A stretch of DNA of 64,000 nucleotides, taken from Dryomyza anilis (taxonomy: Eukaryota; Arthropoda; Insecta; Diptera; Dryomyzidae). Below the pieces are notes generated by a model. The model saw only the letters and a program-made list of their open reading frames with translations, ran no database searches and had not been told where the DNA came from. The DNA is taken from NCBI GenBank assembly GCA_951804985.1, contig OX638135.1:13109735-13173734 (forward strand), given 5' to 3'. The position numbers and the translations under genes are program-made. This document shows positions 21,275 through 32,728 of the stretch, piece after piece; within the stretch, counting starts at the first letter, position 1, and the number at the start of each line of letters is the position of its first letter.

Positions 21275-21947
21275 TTTTTATACCCTTCAATAAGAGTGAA
21301 AGGGTATATTCAGTTTGGTACGCAGTTTGTAACACCTAGAAGGAAGTATCTCCGGTATGGAAAAGTATATATATACTTGATCAGAATGATCTCTTGAGTC
21401 GATTTAGCGATGTCCGTCTGTCTGTCCCTCTGTCTGTCTGTTGAAATCACGATTACAGAAAAAGTAGAAGAGCTAGAGCAATGAAACTTTAGATTTAGAT
21501 TGGCATGATCGGTCTATTGTGACCTGAGAACCGACCACTTATGTTCAAATACCTCATATAAAATGTGTATCTACAAATCAATTTTACTGTATACGTGCTT
21601 ATGTAAACTTTTTTTGGTAAAATATATATTGACTCATGCTCAAATTTATGAAAATAATGGTTTCCGGCGAAACGATTTGTGGTTCAATTAAAAAAAATCG
21701 AAATTCGGGACTCCTACCAATTTGTAAATATGGGTATCAAATGAATGGAAATACTTCAGCGATTTAAAGTTTGTAGATATTTTCGGGATTCATATATCCT
21801 GGTGACCTTTATACCACTTTTAATGGTAACCACACATATGTGTAGGGTATTTATAGTCGGCTTTGACCAACTATAATTTTGATAATCCTAACTATCATAA
21901 TAACACATACTTTAAAATTTCCCATGTGATCTAACCTTCCCAACTGG
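21275..21947 (-). repeat. Dispersed repeat D, copy 6, near full length
   Basis: Reverse orientation, TTTTATACCCTTCAATAAGAG to ATGTGATCTAACCTTCCCAACTGG. Same subtype as 8348-9053, with GATTACAGAAAAAGTAGAAG and a short GTCTGTCCCTCTG tract. Directly abutted by another D copy in the same orientation. Confidence 0.8.
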
Positions 21948-22676
21948 TTATACCCTACACTAAGAGTGAAAGGGTATATTCAGTTTGGTACGCCGTTTGT
22001 AACACCCAGAAGGAAGCATCTCCGGTATGGAAAAGTATATATATTCTTGATCAGCATGACCTCCTGAGTCGATTTAGCGATGTCCGTCTGTCCGTCTGTC
22101 TGTCCGTCTGTCTGTCCGTCTGTCCGTCTGTATGTATGTCTGTCTGTTGAAATCCCTACTACTTTTAAAATTGAAGAGCTAGATAAATGAAACTTATAAC
22201 TTAGATTACTAATATACCTACGCTGTATGTGCGAGATCGGTCCATTGTGACCTATGATCCGACCACTTATGTTCAAATACCTCATATAAAATGTACATAT
22301 AAAGATCAATTTTTATGTATACGTGCTTAGGTAATTTTTGTTGGTCAAATATATATTGACATCATGCTCAAATACATGATAATAATGTTTTCCGACGAAA
22401 AGACTTGTGGTTCACAAAAAAAAATCGAAATTCGGTACACCTACCCATTTGTAAATATGGGTATCAAATGAATGGAAATTCTTCAACGATTGAATGTTTG
22501 TAGTTATTTTCAGGATTCGTATACCCTGGTGACCTATATATCATTTTGAATGGTAACCACACATATGTGTAGGGTATTTATAGTCGGCTTAGACCGACTA
22601 TAATTTTGCTAATCCTAACTATCATAATTACACCTACTTTAAAATTTCCCATGTGATCTAACCTTTCCAACTGGTT
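21948..22676 (-). repeat. Dispersed repeat D, copy 7, near full length
   Basis: Starts TTATACCCTACACTAAGAG immediately after copy 6's terminal CAACTGG, giving a head-to-tail pair. It carries a longer GTCCGTCTGTCTGTCC tract (22081-22147). It belongs to the subtype of 3375-4100 and 23337-24037 (AATCCCTACTACTTTTAAAATTG). The two neighbours are therefore different subtypes, which argues for insertion at the end of copy 6 and against local duplication. Confidence 0.8.
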
Positions 22677-23336
22677 TTAATTTATAGTAGTTTTGAATTT
22701 CCCTTGGCTATATTTCGTCGGCATAGTTCTGTATGTCTAACACCGAAATGCAAATTACATTATTGTTTTTGGTTCGACTATTAAATATAAAAGGAGAGAA
22801 AAAAAATTTAAGCTTAAAAATCTCAAAAACTGGACCCTGGGTTTAATTTAATCTAAAATTGTTTTTATTATCGTTTCGAAAAAACTGCTATCTGTCGCTT
22901 TGAACCATTTTTGCAGTGATAGTTCGATTTGGCCTTCGATATTGTCGACACAAAAATTTGCAAAAATATCGGATGATTGTCAAGTGTCTGTTTTATAAAA
23001 TTTTCTCTAGTGTTTGAAATATACTCCATTGTAAATACCACAGACAACATTTTTGGCAGGATCAAAGAAGTTCGGACATTTTTTCGATATATTTCATTTC
23101 AAACAGACAAAAATCGCACCATTTTTTGCAAAAAAAAAATTAGCCTACTGCGCTTTTTATGACGATCTATGAAAAATTTGATCATTTTTCGAATTTTTTC
23201 TTATGGTACACCAAATGCACTCAACGTGTCTAAAAATGAGCACTCATATTTTAAAACTATGCCGAAAATTCACACTTTAACAGAAAAGTAAAGAAATATT
23301 TGCATTTTCTCATAAAAATTGTGTAATTAATGAGAA
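22677..23336. other. Spacer between two inverted D copies; no gene seen
   Basis: Contains TCGTCGGCATAGTTCTG near 22708 and AAACTATGCCGAAAATTC near 23253, a weak inverted match. Frames of 61-65 codons on both strands show no motifs. The flanking D copies, 21948-22676 and 23337-24037, are inverted relative to each other. Confidence 0.3.
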
Positions 23337-24037
23337 ACCAGTTGGGAAGGTTAGATCACATGGGAAATTTTAAAGTAGGTGTAATTATGATAGTTAGGAT
23401 TATCAAAATTATAGTCGGTCTAAGCCGACTATAAATACCCTACACATATGTGTGGTTACCATTCAAAGTGATATATAGGTCACCAGGGTATACGAATCCT
23501 GAAAATAACTACAAACATTCAATCGCTGAAGAATTTCCATTCATTTGATACCCATATTTACAAATGGGTATGTGTACCGAATTTCGATTTTTTTTTGTGA
23601 ACCACAGGTCTTTTCGCCGGAAAACATTATTATCATGTATTTGAGCATGATATCAATATATATTTGACCAAAAAAGTTTACCTAAGCACGTATACATGAA
23701 AATTGATCTTTATATGTACATTTTACATGAGGTATTTGAACATAAGTGGTCGGATCATAGGTCACAATGGACCGATCTTGCCTTTCGCACATACAGCGTA
23801 GGTATATTAGTAATCTAAGTTATAAGTTTCATTTATCTAGCTCTTCAATTTTAAAAGTAGTAGGGATTTCAACAGACAGACAGACGGACAGACGGACATC
23901 GCTAAATCGACTCAGGAGGTCATGCTGATCAAGAATATATATACTTTTCCATACCGGAGATGCTTCCTTCTGGGTGTTACAAACGGCGTACCAAACTGAA
24001 TATACCCTTTCACTCTTAGTGTAGGGTATAAAAAAAA
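23337..24037 (+). repeat. Dispersed repeat D, copy 8, best full-length forward copy
   Basis: Complete from ACCAGTTGGGAAGGTTAG to CTCTTAGTGTAGGGTATAAAAA, about 700 bp. It includes the TATAGTCGGTCTAAGCCGAC palindrome, the GACAGACGGACAGACGGACA tract and the CATGCTGATCAAGAATATAT core. It was used here as the reference for the family. Confidence 0.85.
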
Positions 24038-24299
24038 TAACAAAGTGGTGAATAAAGACAAGTGTGTCCTTTTTTTACTCCTTTTAGGGAAAAAGTGACA
24101 AAACTTTAGCAATTATTATATAATATACGTTCATTTAAAATTTATAATATTTTAAACCGTTTTTTGTACTGAAAACTTAATTTTACAAATTGAATAAAAC
24201 AAAACATATTTTTTTAATTAAATCATAACTTTAGACAAAAAAAAATTAAAATATTTATTACTTAATTGAAACAAATACAAGAAAAGAAATATCAAAGAC

Positions 24300-24613
24300 A
24301 TACATTTAGTGATGCAGGCGAGACAAGAAAATTCGAGATCTCTATCGATCTCGTCTCGAAATTCGAGACGATATCGAGAACTAGATTACTTTTAAAAGTC
24401 GATACGAGATCTGAGATCGAAATTCAATATTTCCAATGATATCGAGAATCGACGAGAATTCTCGAATTTTTGATACTAAAAATATATAACCTAGAAATTT
24501 TAAAAGGTATAGGTTTTTTTGTAATTTATTGTTTATTATGCTGTATAAATGTGTGGCTTCTTTAATATTATTGTAATTTAAATAATTACTAAATTTAAAA
24601 CTTTAGGTTTGAG
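24300..24613 (+). repeat. Inverted repeat T, left copy
   Basis: TACATTTAGTGATGCAGGC, then CGAGATCTCTATCGATCTCG, GAGACGATATCGAGA, CGAGAATTCTCGAATTTTTG, and finally TAAATTTAAAACTTTAGG. The whole 310 bp is the reverse complement, diverged, of 36464-36760. It is unusually rich in CGA/TCG palindromes. The TAGTGATG end could be an hAT-like terminus. The Jockey element begins at its right edge. Confidence 0.7.
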
Positions 24614-25745
24614 TCTTTGTTTGACTGCGATCGCAAGCAGACGTGTAAACAGAGCAAACAGTATTTTTATGAAAAACAACAAATATAAAAAAAAAACAAA
24701 ATTTACAAGAAAAACTAAAACATCACGCGTTTCTAGTGCTAGAAACCGGTCTGCACAAGTTACCACCATGAGTGTGGGGGGTGATGATGGGAGTAGTATG
24801 AGCGAAGACGAATGCAGTGTAAGCTGGCAGCAGGTACCTGTGAGCACTTCAACGAAACTTAAACAAGCAAGTTCAACAAAAATGTATGAGCGTAAACGAC
24901 AAAGTATACCTAATGAGGCAAGTACATCATCCAAAAACAAATTTGCTCTACTTGAAAAGGATAAGTCTCTGAGAATAAAAACACAACACCAAAACCTCCA
25001 CCGATATTTATACACAATGTAAATAATATTAGTAGTATGATAAAGAATATTTGTAGTATTATATCAATTAATGAATTTAACTATAAGTCATTAAATCAAG
25101 GCCAAATTAGATTATTGGTAAAATCAGTGGATTCATACCGAAAAATTGTAAAATATTTTGATATTAGTAAAGTCGGTTTCCATACGTATCAATTAAAGCA
25201 AGAGCGTGCTTACAGAATCGTACTAAAATGTACTCATCACACTGCTTCTACGGAAGATATAAAATCTGAATTGTTATCACTAGGACATGAGTGAGAAATA
25301 TAATTAATGTTAAAAGCCGTGTTACGAAAGAACCACTGTCAATGTTTTTTGTAGATCTTAATCCAAAAGATAATAATAAGGACATATATAATATACGATA
25401 TGTTAACAATGCTGCTGTTAGGATCGAACCTCCTAAAAAAGTAAACGATCTAATGCAATGTTATCGCTGCCAACAATTTGGACATACCAAGTCATATAGT
25501 AAGAAACAGTACAGATGTGTCAAATGTGGACTGGACCACCCAACCGCCGAATGCACCAAAAATGTAGATTCTCCTCCACGTTGTGTTCACTGTTTGCTGA
25601 ACCACACTGCCAATTACAAAGGTTGCAAAATATACCAAGAACATCTTCAAAAACAGGGCTTAAAAAGCAACAGGGTAGCAATACGACAGCAAAATACACA
25701 GTTTTCGATTAATGAATTATTTTCCTCAATTTCAACCAACAAGTA
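24609..25745 (+). pseudogene. Jockey-type LINE ORF1 (gag-like), frameshifted
   Basis: Encodes the RNA-binding ORF1 protein of a Jockey-clade retrotransposon, in three frames. Residues from 24609 give a basic, low-complexity N-terminus (KNNKYKKKTKFTRKTKT). After a shift near 24990 comes the pre-zinc-knuckle domain (KPPPIFIHNVNN, FNYKSLNQGQIRLLVKSVDS, ISKVGFHTYQLKQERAYRIV). After a premature stop at 25292 come LGHE-VRNIINVKSR and the zinc knuckles CYRCQQFGHTKSYSKK, CVKCGLDHPTAEC and CVHCLLNHTANYKGC. The first knuckle has lost its last Cys (SYSKK). ORF2 follows about 160 bases later. The copy is inactive. Confidence 0.85.
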
Positions 25746-25907
25746 ATAACAATAAAAACTTAAGCAGCAATATTCCAAATACATCATTTTCAGAAACGTT
25801 AAAAGAAAAAAGTACAGATAAAAATGAAAACAAGTTTATGCAGAGAATAGAAACAATGCTTAATAAACAGATTGAATTAATATGATGTCAATTTTGATAG
25901 CCAAGTT

Positions 25908-28558
25908 ATGCAATTAAATTTAAGAATTGCTGTATGGAATGCCAATGGTCTTTCCAATCACACACGGGAAACATCATTGATATATTTTTGATATCTGAAA
26001 CTCATTTTACTTCTAAAACACACTTTAAAATAAGAGAATATGATTTAGTTGCTGCAAATCATCCTGATGAAAGAGCACATGCCGGTTCAGCCGTGCTAAT
26101 AAAATCATGCTTAAAATATGAAACTCTTGAATCATATACATTTAATCACCTTCAAGCTGCTGGTATTAAAATTAGATGTGGCAATAGAGACGTATCTATC
26201 TATGCAATTTATTTTTCGCATAGACATAATGTTAAATGCCATGACTACCATAACTTTTTTAAAAAACTGGGATCCACATTCATAGTTGGTGAGGATTATA
26301 ATGCTAAGCATCCATGGTGGGGCCCAAGAATTACCAATCCAAATGGTAAAGAATTATATAAATGCATAACAACTTACAATTATAATACTCTATCTACAGA
26401 AAAATACCCGACTTACTCGATTTTATAGTTTATTCGGGAATACAAAATCAATTTTTAGACCTAATGGACAGCGATGAAATAAGCTCTGATCATTCTCCAT
26501 TTATTGTTCATTATTGCACCTTTTTGCAAAGTTCACCGAAAAATTACAAAGCCATAACAGCAAAAACAGATCTGAAATCATTTGAATATTGGTTGAATAA
26601 AAAATTAAATTTAAATATACCAATCACATCAGGTCTCGAATTGGACAACGCTGTTGAAAATTTCACTAATTTAATTCATGAATCAACATTTTTATCCACT
26701 CCAATCAATCAATCTGATCATATCACACACAATAGAGTGATAATATCTGCTGAAATAAGGGAGTTAATTCGAAATAAGAGAAGGCTACGACGAATATGGA
26801 AATTCAGTAGCTCTATTGTTGACAAACGATCAATCGAGCCACTAGGGAATTAAAGCAACTCCTAATAAAATCTAAACATAATAAAATTGGTGATTTCTTA
26901 CGAAATCTGAATGTATCCAACAATGATGAACACAACCTTTGGAAATCTACGAAATATTTAAAACGACCGATTAAAAGAAATATTCCGGGAAAAGATATAG
27001 TTGGTTCTTGTTGTCGATCAGACATAAATAAAGCTATAGCTTTTTCAAAACACTTAGAAGAAACTTTTCAACCATTCACAATGAACAGATTTTCTGATGT
27101 ATGTGAAATATCAGAATATATAGATAGTCCATGTCAAATTGATTTACCTATTTAACATATTCCGCCCTATGAAGTCCATTCAGAAATAAGCAAATTAAAT
27201 AAAACTAAGTCACCAGGTTATGACAAAATTGATGCAAAAGTAGCTAGTTCTTTACCAAGAAAAGGCATTATTTTTTTAACACTAATATTTAACTCAATTT
27301 TAAGATTGAATCACTTTCCAACGCCATGGAAATGTGCGGAAATAATTATGGTACCCAAACCTAACAAACCGGAAAACTGCGTTACATCATATCGGCCGAT
27401 CAGTCTATTGGCTACATTCTCAAAAATATTTGAAAGACTATTTTTACGAAGATTGTTGCCAGTTCTGGAAAAAAATCATACAATTCCTGAACATCAATTC
27501 GGATTTCGCCATAAACACGGAACTACCGAGCAATGCCATCGTATCTTAAATGTTATTACTGATACCTTGGAAAGTAAAAAGTATTGCTCTGCAGTATTCT
27601 TGGATGTACAGCAAGCGTTTGACCGAGTTTGGCATCAAGGTCTTTTATACAAGTTAAAAAAATTGCTTCCAGCTCATTTTTACTTAGTTCTAAAATCTTA
27701 TCTAGATCGGCGATTTTTCTATGTAAAAAGTAACAACAATGTATCAAACAAATGTGAAATAAAAGCTGAAATACCGCAATGTAGTGTATTAGGCCCTGTC
27801 TTATATACTATTTTCACATCAGATATGCCTCATACAGAAAGTGTTACAACTGCAACGTATGCAGATGACACAGCTATAGTAGTTTCCAGCGAATCTAGCA
27901 TTGAATCATCAAATATTGCACAAAGAGAACTACATGAAATAGAACGCTGGCTCAACAGATGGAACATCAAAGTGAATCCTGATAAATCGGCACTCATCAC
28001 ATTTTCATTAAGAAATGGCGATTCTCCACCTATTTTTCTTAACGGTTTGCCAATCCCAAAATCCAATAAAATTGAATAATTAGGAATGCATTTGGATAAA
28101 AGATTAACATGGAAAGATCATATTAAAGCAAAACGGCAACATCTTAATATCAAAACCAACAAAATGTATTGGCTACTAGGACGAAAATCGGAGTTGAGTT
28201 TGGAAAACAAAGTACTGCTTTACCAGTATGGAATTGGACCTATGGAATACAGCTGTGGGGAACGGCTAGTAACTCCAATATTGAGATATTGCAGCGATAT
28301 CAATCAAAAACTTTAAGAATGATCATCAACGCACCCTGGTATGTATCTAACAACACGATACATAATGATCTTAACATTCCTAAAATTAAGGACGAAATAA
28401 ACCGATTTAGTAGTAAATATCTGGAAAGACTAAGTAATCACATAAATCCATTAGCTATTTGTTTGTTAGATGAAAGCGAAGAGATTATAAGACTGAAAAG
28501 ACATCATATACTTGACTTGCCATTTTGGGAAATAGTGTATTTATATGAAATGCAATAG
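25908..28558 (+). pseudogene. Jockey-type LINE ORF2 (endonuclease-reverse transcriptase), broken
   Basis: ORF2 nicks target DNA and reverse-transcribes the element RNA at the nick. The start MQLNLRIAVWNANGLSNHT is followed by an internal deletion. The apurinic-type endonuclease then reads DIFLISETHF, GEDYNAKHPWWG (second Gly changed to Glu) and, after a frameshift near 26420, SSDHSPF. A break near 26850 leads to the reverse transcriptase: KSPGYDKIDAK, YRPISLLATFSKIFERL, FGFRHKHGTTEQ, FLDVQQAFDRVWH, PQCSVLGP (altered from PQGSVLGP) and YADD at 27858-27869. The C-terminal region runs in two frames from 28086 to the stop at 28556. At least four disruptions are present. The order is canonical for the Jockey clade. 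Confidence 0.9.
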
Positions 28559-28829
28559 GAAGTTATCACGAAATGAAAAAAATAAACTCTTAGTAGATGT
28601 ATGTAAATGTATATATGTAAATATCTATGTATATATGCATGTATGCATGTATGTATGTATGTATGTATGTATGTATGTATGTATGTATGTATGTATGTAT
28701 GTATGTATGTATGTATATATATGCAAGTGTTATTTTAAGGAATATTTATTTGTTAAACTTAATTTAAAATTCAAAATTTTAAAATAATTTCTTTTTAGCT
28801 TAAGACATAAATTATAAATATACGGGCAA
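28559..28829 (+). repeat. LINE 3' region with (ATGT)n expansion
   Basis: About 24 ATGT units at 28622-28719 lie between the ORF2 stop and a TTTAAAATAATTTCTTTTTAGC...ATAAATTATAAATA stretch that looks like the LINE 3' untranslated end. No poly(A) and no target duplication was found, so the element's 3' boundary near 28825 is a guess. Confidence 0.6.
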
Positions 28830-29395
28830 TTGCAAAATTGTCTCAATAATTAGCTCGTCAATAGAAATATGTCCTACACTCGGCACCGGTATGAAGTTCG
28901 AGACTGGGGCATTTTCAACGCTATTATTTTATTCTGGCTGTTGGTGTTGAACAACATCCACTCCCACTTGTACGCCCATCGTTGACATATTAATAATACG
29001 CACCTAGGTCGGCATGCCCATCAGTCATCCATTGCTCATACACTGATACGTTGAATTGAAATTCGTTCGAAAAAGTCCAAAATGAAATAATATTTTTTTT
29101 GCGCACCTCCGTACCCGACGCCATCACATTGCCGCCCTCATTAGTAGTGCTCAAAATTATCTGGATAGTCAGTCCGCGTTCCTAAGCTCGTGGTTTTGCG
29201 ATCTCATCCACTTTCGCCACCTTTCTGTGATATGGCGAGTGATTTTCGAAGAGCTGTATCATATTCAGATAGCCGCAATTCTCTTCCGGTTTCCAGGTGT
29301 TGTACGCGGTGGAGTAAACTCGACATTTAATATCCACTTGTGATACGTTTGTCCTCAATCTTCGCCACTATGAAACTAGTTTATTTTTATACATG
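28830..29395 (-). other. GC-richer relic of unknown coding origin
   Basis: Base composition rises well above the neighbours. The minus strand reads a broken series such as STAYNTWKPEENCGYLNMIQ, LFENHSPYHRKVAKVDEIAK, GGNVMASGTEVRKKNIISFW and TFSNEFQFNVSVYEQWMTDG, with few stops between but several overall. This could be a decayed exon or processed pseudogene, or part of an element ORF I do not recognise. No splice sites or promoter could be defined. Confidence 0.3.
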
Positions 29396-29474
29396 TTTTT
29401 GAAATTGTTATTATTATTGCTTGCAAAACCAAAGATAATTTGAAAAATATAAAGACAATTTGAAAAATTATTAC

Positions 29475-29806
29475 TCTAGTACTCGCACTAATGCGAGTTT
29501 CGTGCGCCTGATTTTATACGAAATTGTTTTATTTTTAAGTGATCGCACTATGATATCACTACGCAATCACGTCGTGCGCCCGCACGACTGCGAGTTGTGT
29601 GATTTTTATATGATCGCATACTGTTCTCATATCGCACTCATGTCGTGAGCTCGCACTAATGCGAGTTTTGTGATATTTGTGTGCTCGCACACAGCTCTCA
29701 CTACGCACTCATGTCGTGCGACCGCACGTTGTGAGTTCATTTTATTCGCATAGCACGCACGATGTGAGCCCGCATGACATGATTTTTTGTGCGTCGCACG
29801 TTTTTT
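29475..29806 (+). repeat. GC-rich tandem repeat, period near 72 bp
   Basis: About four diverged units containing CACTCATGTCGTGAGCTCGC, GCACTAATGCGAGTTTTGTG and CTCTCACTACGCACTC. Motifs are themselves palindromic (CTCGCACTAATGCGAG), so single strands would fold. It ends exactly where an old LINE remnant begins. No coding sense. Confidence 0.65.
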
Positions 29807-30296
29807 ATCTGGGATGCTAAAGGTAAATTTTTAGATATCTGGAAGTTTGGCTCTATTGTACCAATCCTTAAATCAGGTGACCGTAGTGTCGTACAAAACT
29901 ACCGAGCTATCGTAAATCAAGGCTCATTTGTAAAAGTATTTGATCATATAATTAAAAATAAATTATATGAACATATAAAAAATGAAATATATGTTTCTCA
30001 ACATGTATTTGTTCCTAGAAAATCAACGTCTTCCAATTTAATTCTTATAACCAATTCTATTGTTAATGCTATGGAGCAACATCTTCAATTAGATTTACAC
30101 AGACTTTTCGAAAGCATTCGATAAAATTGATCATACTATACTTTTAGAAAAACTGAAAAAGTTTGGTTTATCTAAATCGTTTCTTAAATTTTTTAAGAAT
30201 TTTTTATTAAGTATAAAGTTAGTTGTTAAAATTGAATCTTCGATTTCTAAAATCATTGTAAACGACTACTCTGGGATTCCACAAGGAATACACTCT
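29807..30296 (+). pseudogene. LINE reverse transcriptase remnant, part 1
   Basis: Reads DIWKFGSIVPILKSGDRSVVQNYRAI, FVKVFDHIIKNKLYEHIKNE and QHVFVPRKSTSSNLI, then, after a shift near 30100, FRKHSIKLIILY-type sequence and YSGIPQGIH at about 30260-30290. These are reverse transcriptase blocks before the catalytic YADD (the IPxxKxGDxxxxxNYR, FxxxxST and G(I/V)PQG motifs). The general type is CR1/Jockey. The YADD block is missing: sequence jumps into MITEs at 30297 and resumes far C-terminal at 32476. Dead. Confidence 0.75.
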
Positions 30297-30400
30297 AAAA
30301 AATGGTCGTAAAATTTCACGTTTTTTTGGTGTATCGCTAAAATAATTATTGCGAAAACAGTTGCAAAGCGTGTTTTTAAAATGTACGCTATAAATAGTAA

Positions 30401-30600
30401 GGGTATTCATATAATTTGTTAAGTCGTGCTAACTGGCTATACTTAACAAATTTTTAAAATCTATTACAATTTTTGTATGAAACTCGACTTAGCAGGGCAA
30501 TAGCAAGTTAACAACTCTGAGATATTTAATAAATCTTATTTGTTAAATATCTTAAGGGTATTCATATAACGTTTTAAGTCGTGCTAAATTGTTAAACTGC
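30401..30600 (+). mobile_element. MITE family A, copy 1 (partial, rearranged)
   Basis: Starts GGGTATTCATATAATTTG preceded by TAA, continues ACTGGCTATACTTAACAAAT and CGACTTAGCAGGGCAATAGC, breaks near 30546, and meets a second terminus GGGTATTCATATAACG at 30552. Both ends of the family are present but the middle is lost or inverted. Confidence 0.6.
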
Positions 30601-30838
30601 TAAAGTCAATTTAAAAGCATCAGATATATTAGAAACAATAGAAAACAGTTTTTGTCATTTGCGAACATTAAACATTTCGAAAACTGAATAAATTGTGGTA
30701 AATCATTCACTCTAACAAAAAATGATGGGAATTTACTACTATTATAGTTGGCAATAGATTACCTACTTTTATAATAGTAAAATCCCTTCATAATGAACTA
30801 CAAAAATATTCACACTAAAAGTGCGTAAATACGTTAAA

Positions 30839-31184
30839 GGTATTCATATAACGTGTTAAGTCGTGCTAAATTGTTAAAGTTAGCACGTTTTTATATGAAC
30901 GTACTTTTTCTTGTTAACTTAAAAATGCTGTCAAAATGTATAATTTGCATCTAAATATTTAGTTTCCAGTGCTAAGTAAAACTCCTAAATTAATAACACA
31001 CAATTAACAATGATGAATTTTAAACTAGTCTTAACAAATTAGATTTGTCAAATGTAAACACATCTCAGAGCTTGATAAGTTGCTATTCCCTGCTAAGTCA
31101 ATTTCCATACAAAAATTGTAATAGATTTTAAAAATTTGTTAAGTATAGCTAGTTAGCAGGACTTAACATGTTATATGAATACCC
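30839..31184 (-). mobile_element. MITE family A, copy 2, complete (about 346 bp)
   Basis: Ends GGTATTCATATAACGTGTTAAG and CTTAACATGTTATATGAATACC are long imperfect inverted repeats extending inward (AGTCGTGCTAA / TTAGCAGGACTT). The body contains TTAACTTAAAAATGCTGTC and AAATTGTAATAGATTTTAAA. Copies at 30401, 31756 and 31873 are preceded by TAA. Non-coding; the superfamily is undecided between PIF/Harbinger and a TTAA-inserting type. Confidence 0.75.
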
Positions 31185-31755
31185 ATGTTATAAAATACGA
31201 AAAAAAATGACTGAACGAACGTATTCATAGGAATTTGTTCGGTACTCAAAAAAGAACTCATCACTAACGATATAAAAATATAATTGTTAGCATTATAATC
31301 GACAATATTAGTTTAATTTTATTCAGTAATGAAAAGTGAATGTGAAAAACATTTTCGGCGACATGTCGCATCCAGCGCAGTTACATGGCCGCTCCAACAG
31401 ACAGAGCTGGAGGTGATCGGTAAAAAATCTACATTTCGGAACACTGGCACAACTGTTGGATTGCTAAATGTGGCCAATGACTGTGGAAAATTTGCGTTAA
31501 ATTAACTAATTCACTTTGCAGCACTAAAAAAAATTACGTACACAAAATAAAACTATTTCATATATATGTGTTTATTCTTAATACCTGTGCACCGTTTTAA
31601 CACATGATTTAATGACATTAAATGTGTATCTACTTTCCTTTATTGGTACATGTTTGATAGCGTAAAATAACGCTACTTTCATGGATGTGTCAAAATTCCA
31701 CTAAAGTAGCGAGAAAAAATATGCGAATTTCATGAAATTATTAAAAATACACTAA

Positions 31756-31872
31756 GGGTATTTATATAACATGTTAAGTCGTGCTAAATTGTTAAATTGT
31801 TAAAGTTAGCACCTTTTTATATGAACGTGCCTGTTCTTGTTAACTTAAAAATGCTATGAAAACTGATAATAT
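31756..31872 (-). mobile_element. MITE family A, copy 3, one end only
   Basis: GGGTATTTATATAACATG through TTAAAGTTAGCACC and CTTGTTAACTTAAAAATGC, cut at 31872 where another A copy starts. Preceded by CTAA. Confidence 0.65.
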
Positions 31873-32473
31873 GGGTATTCATATAACTTGTTAAGTCCTG
31901 ACAACTGGCTATACTTAAGGTGTGTGCGAGTTCGTCTAAATTGATGACTTAACTAAATTTTGTCGGTAATGCAGTGTTCGACTTTTCAATTTAGCAAATT
32001 TTCGAGCAAACTAAATTGAACTAAATTGGCAGACAGCAAACACACAAGTGATAATCGATTGATTATGGACTTGAACCATTACCGGTTACCGAATGGCGAT
32101 CTAATGAAAATCTGTACAATTTAGTTTAGTCAGCAATTGAGTCGAATTCGCACACACCCTTAACAAATTTTTAATATCTATTACAATTTTTGTGTGGAAA
32201 TCGACTTAGCAGGAAATAGCAACTTATCAAGCTGTGAGATGTGTTTATATTTGACAAATCTAATTTGTTAAGACTAGTTTAAAATTCATCATTGTTAATT
32301 GGGTGTTATTCATTTAGGAGTTTTACTAAGCACTGGAAACTAAAATATTTAGATGCAAATTATACATTTTGAAAGCATTTTTAAGTTAACAAGAAAAAGT
32401 ACGTTCATATAAAAAGGTGCTAACTTTAACAATTTAACAATTTAGCACGACTTAACACGTTATATGACTACCC
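31873..32473 (+). mobile_element. MITE family A, copy 4, split by a smaller MITE
   Basis: Starts GGGTATTCATATAACTTGTT, is interrupted after ATACTTAA at 31918, resumes TTAACAAATTTTTAATATC at 32159 and ends CACGTTATATGACTACCC. Without the interruption it matches copy 2 in reverse along its full length, so the boundaries of the inner element are exact. Confidence 0.75.
31919..32158. mobile_element. 240-bp MITE with GGTGTGTGCGA ends and TTAA duplication
   Basis: Ends GGTGTGTGCGAGTTCGTC and GACTCAATTG-type, where the right end reversed reads GGGTGTGTGCGAATTCGAC. The uninterrupted A copies read ATACTTAACAAAT; here the sequence is ATACTTAA, the MITE, then TTAACAAAT, so TTAA is duplicated. A TTAA duplication is the piggyBac hallmark, while a TAA reading would fit PIF/Harbinger. 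Non-coding. Confidence 0.7.
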
Positions 32474-32475
32474 TT

Positions 32476-32728
32476 AATGTTGTTTATATATTCTAAATGT
32501 GCTAATCCATTTATTTTTGGTTATTCTATTAATAAGCATAGATTGGTTCGAAAATATGAAATAAAAGATTTGGATGTGATATATGACTCAAAATTGAAGT
32601 TTAATTTTCATTATGATTATATCGTGTCAAAAGCATATTCCATGCTTGGTTTCATTAAAAGAAACACGGCCCATTTTAAAGATCCGTTGACTCTTAAAGT
32701 ATTATATCTGTCACTTGTCCGTGGTATA
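32476..32728 (+). pseudogene. LINE reverse transcriptase remnant, part 2
   Basis: Reads SKCANPFIFGYSINKHRLVR, YEIKDLDVIYDSKLKFNFHY, SKAYSMLGFIKRNTAHF and DPLTLKVLYLSLVRG. This is the thumb and C-terminal region of a CR1/Jockey-type reverse transcriptase (the LGVxxDxxLxFxxH and MLGFIKR blocks). It is the same copy as 29807-30296 and 35301-35490: order and orientation agree and the intervening DNA is MITEs. It lost about 100 codons at the first break. Confidence 0.75.

Noticed and set aside
24578..25015. 145-codon minus-strand frame
   Set aside because: It is the antisense of Jockey ORF1 and has no motif of its own.
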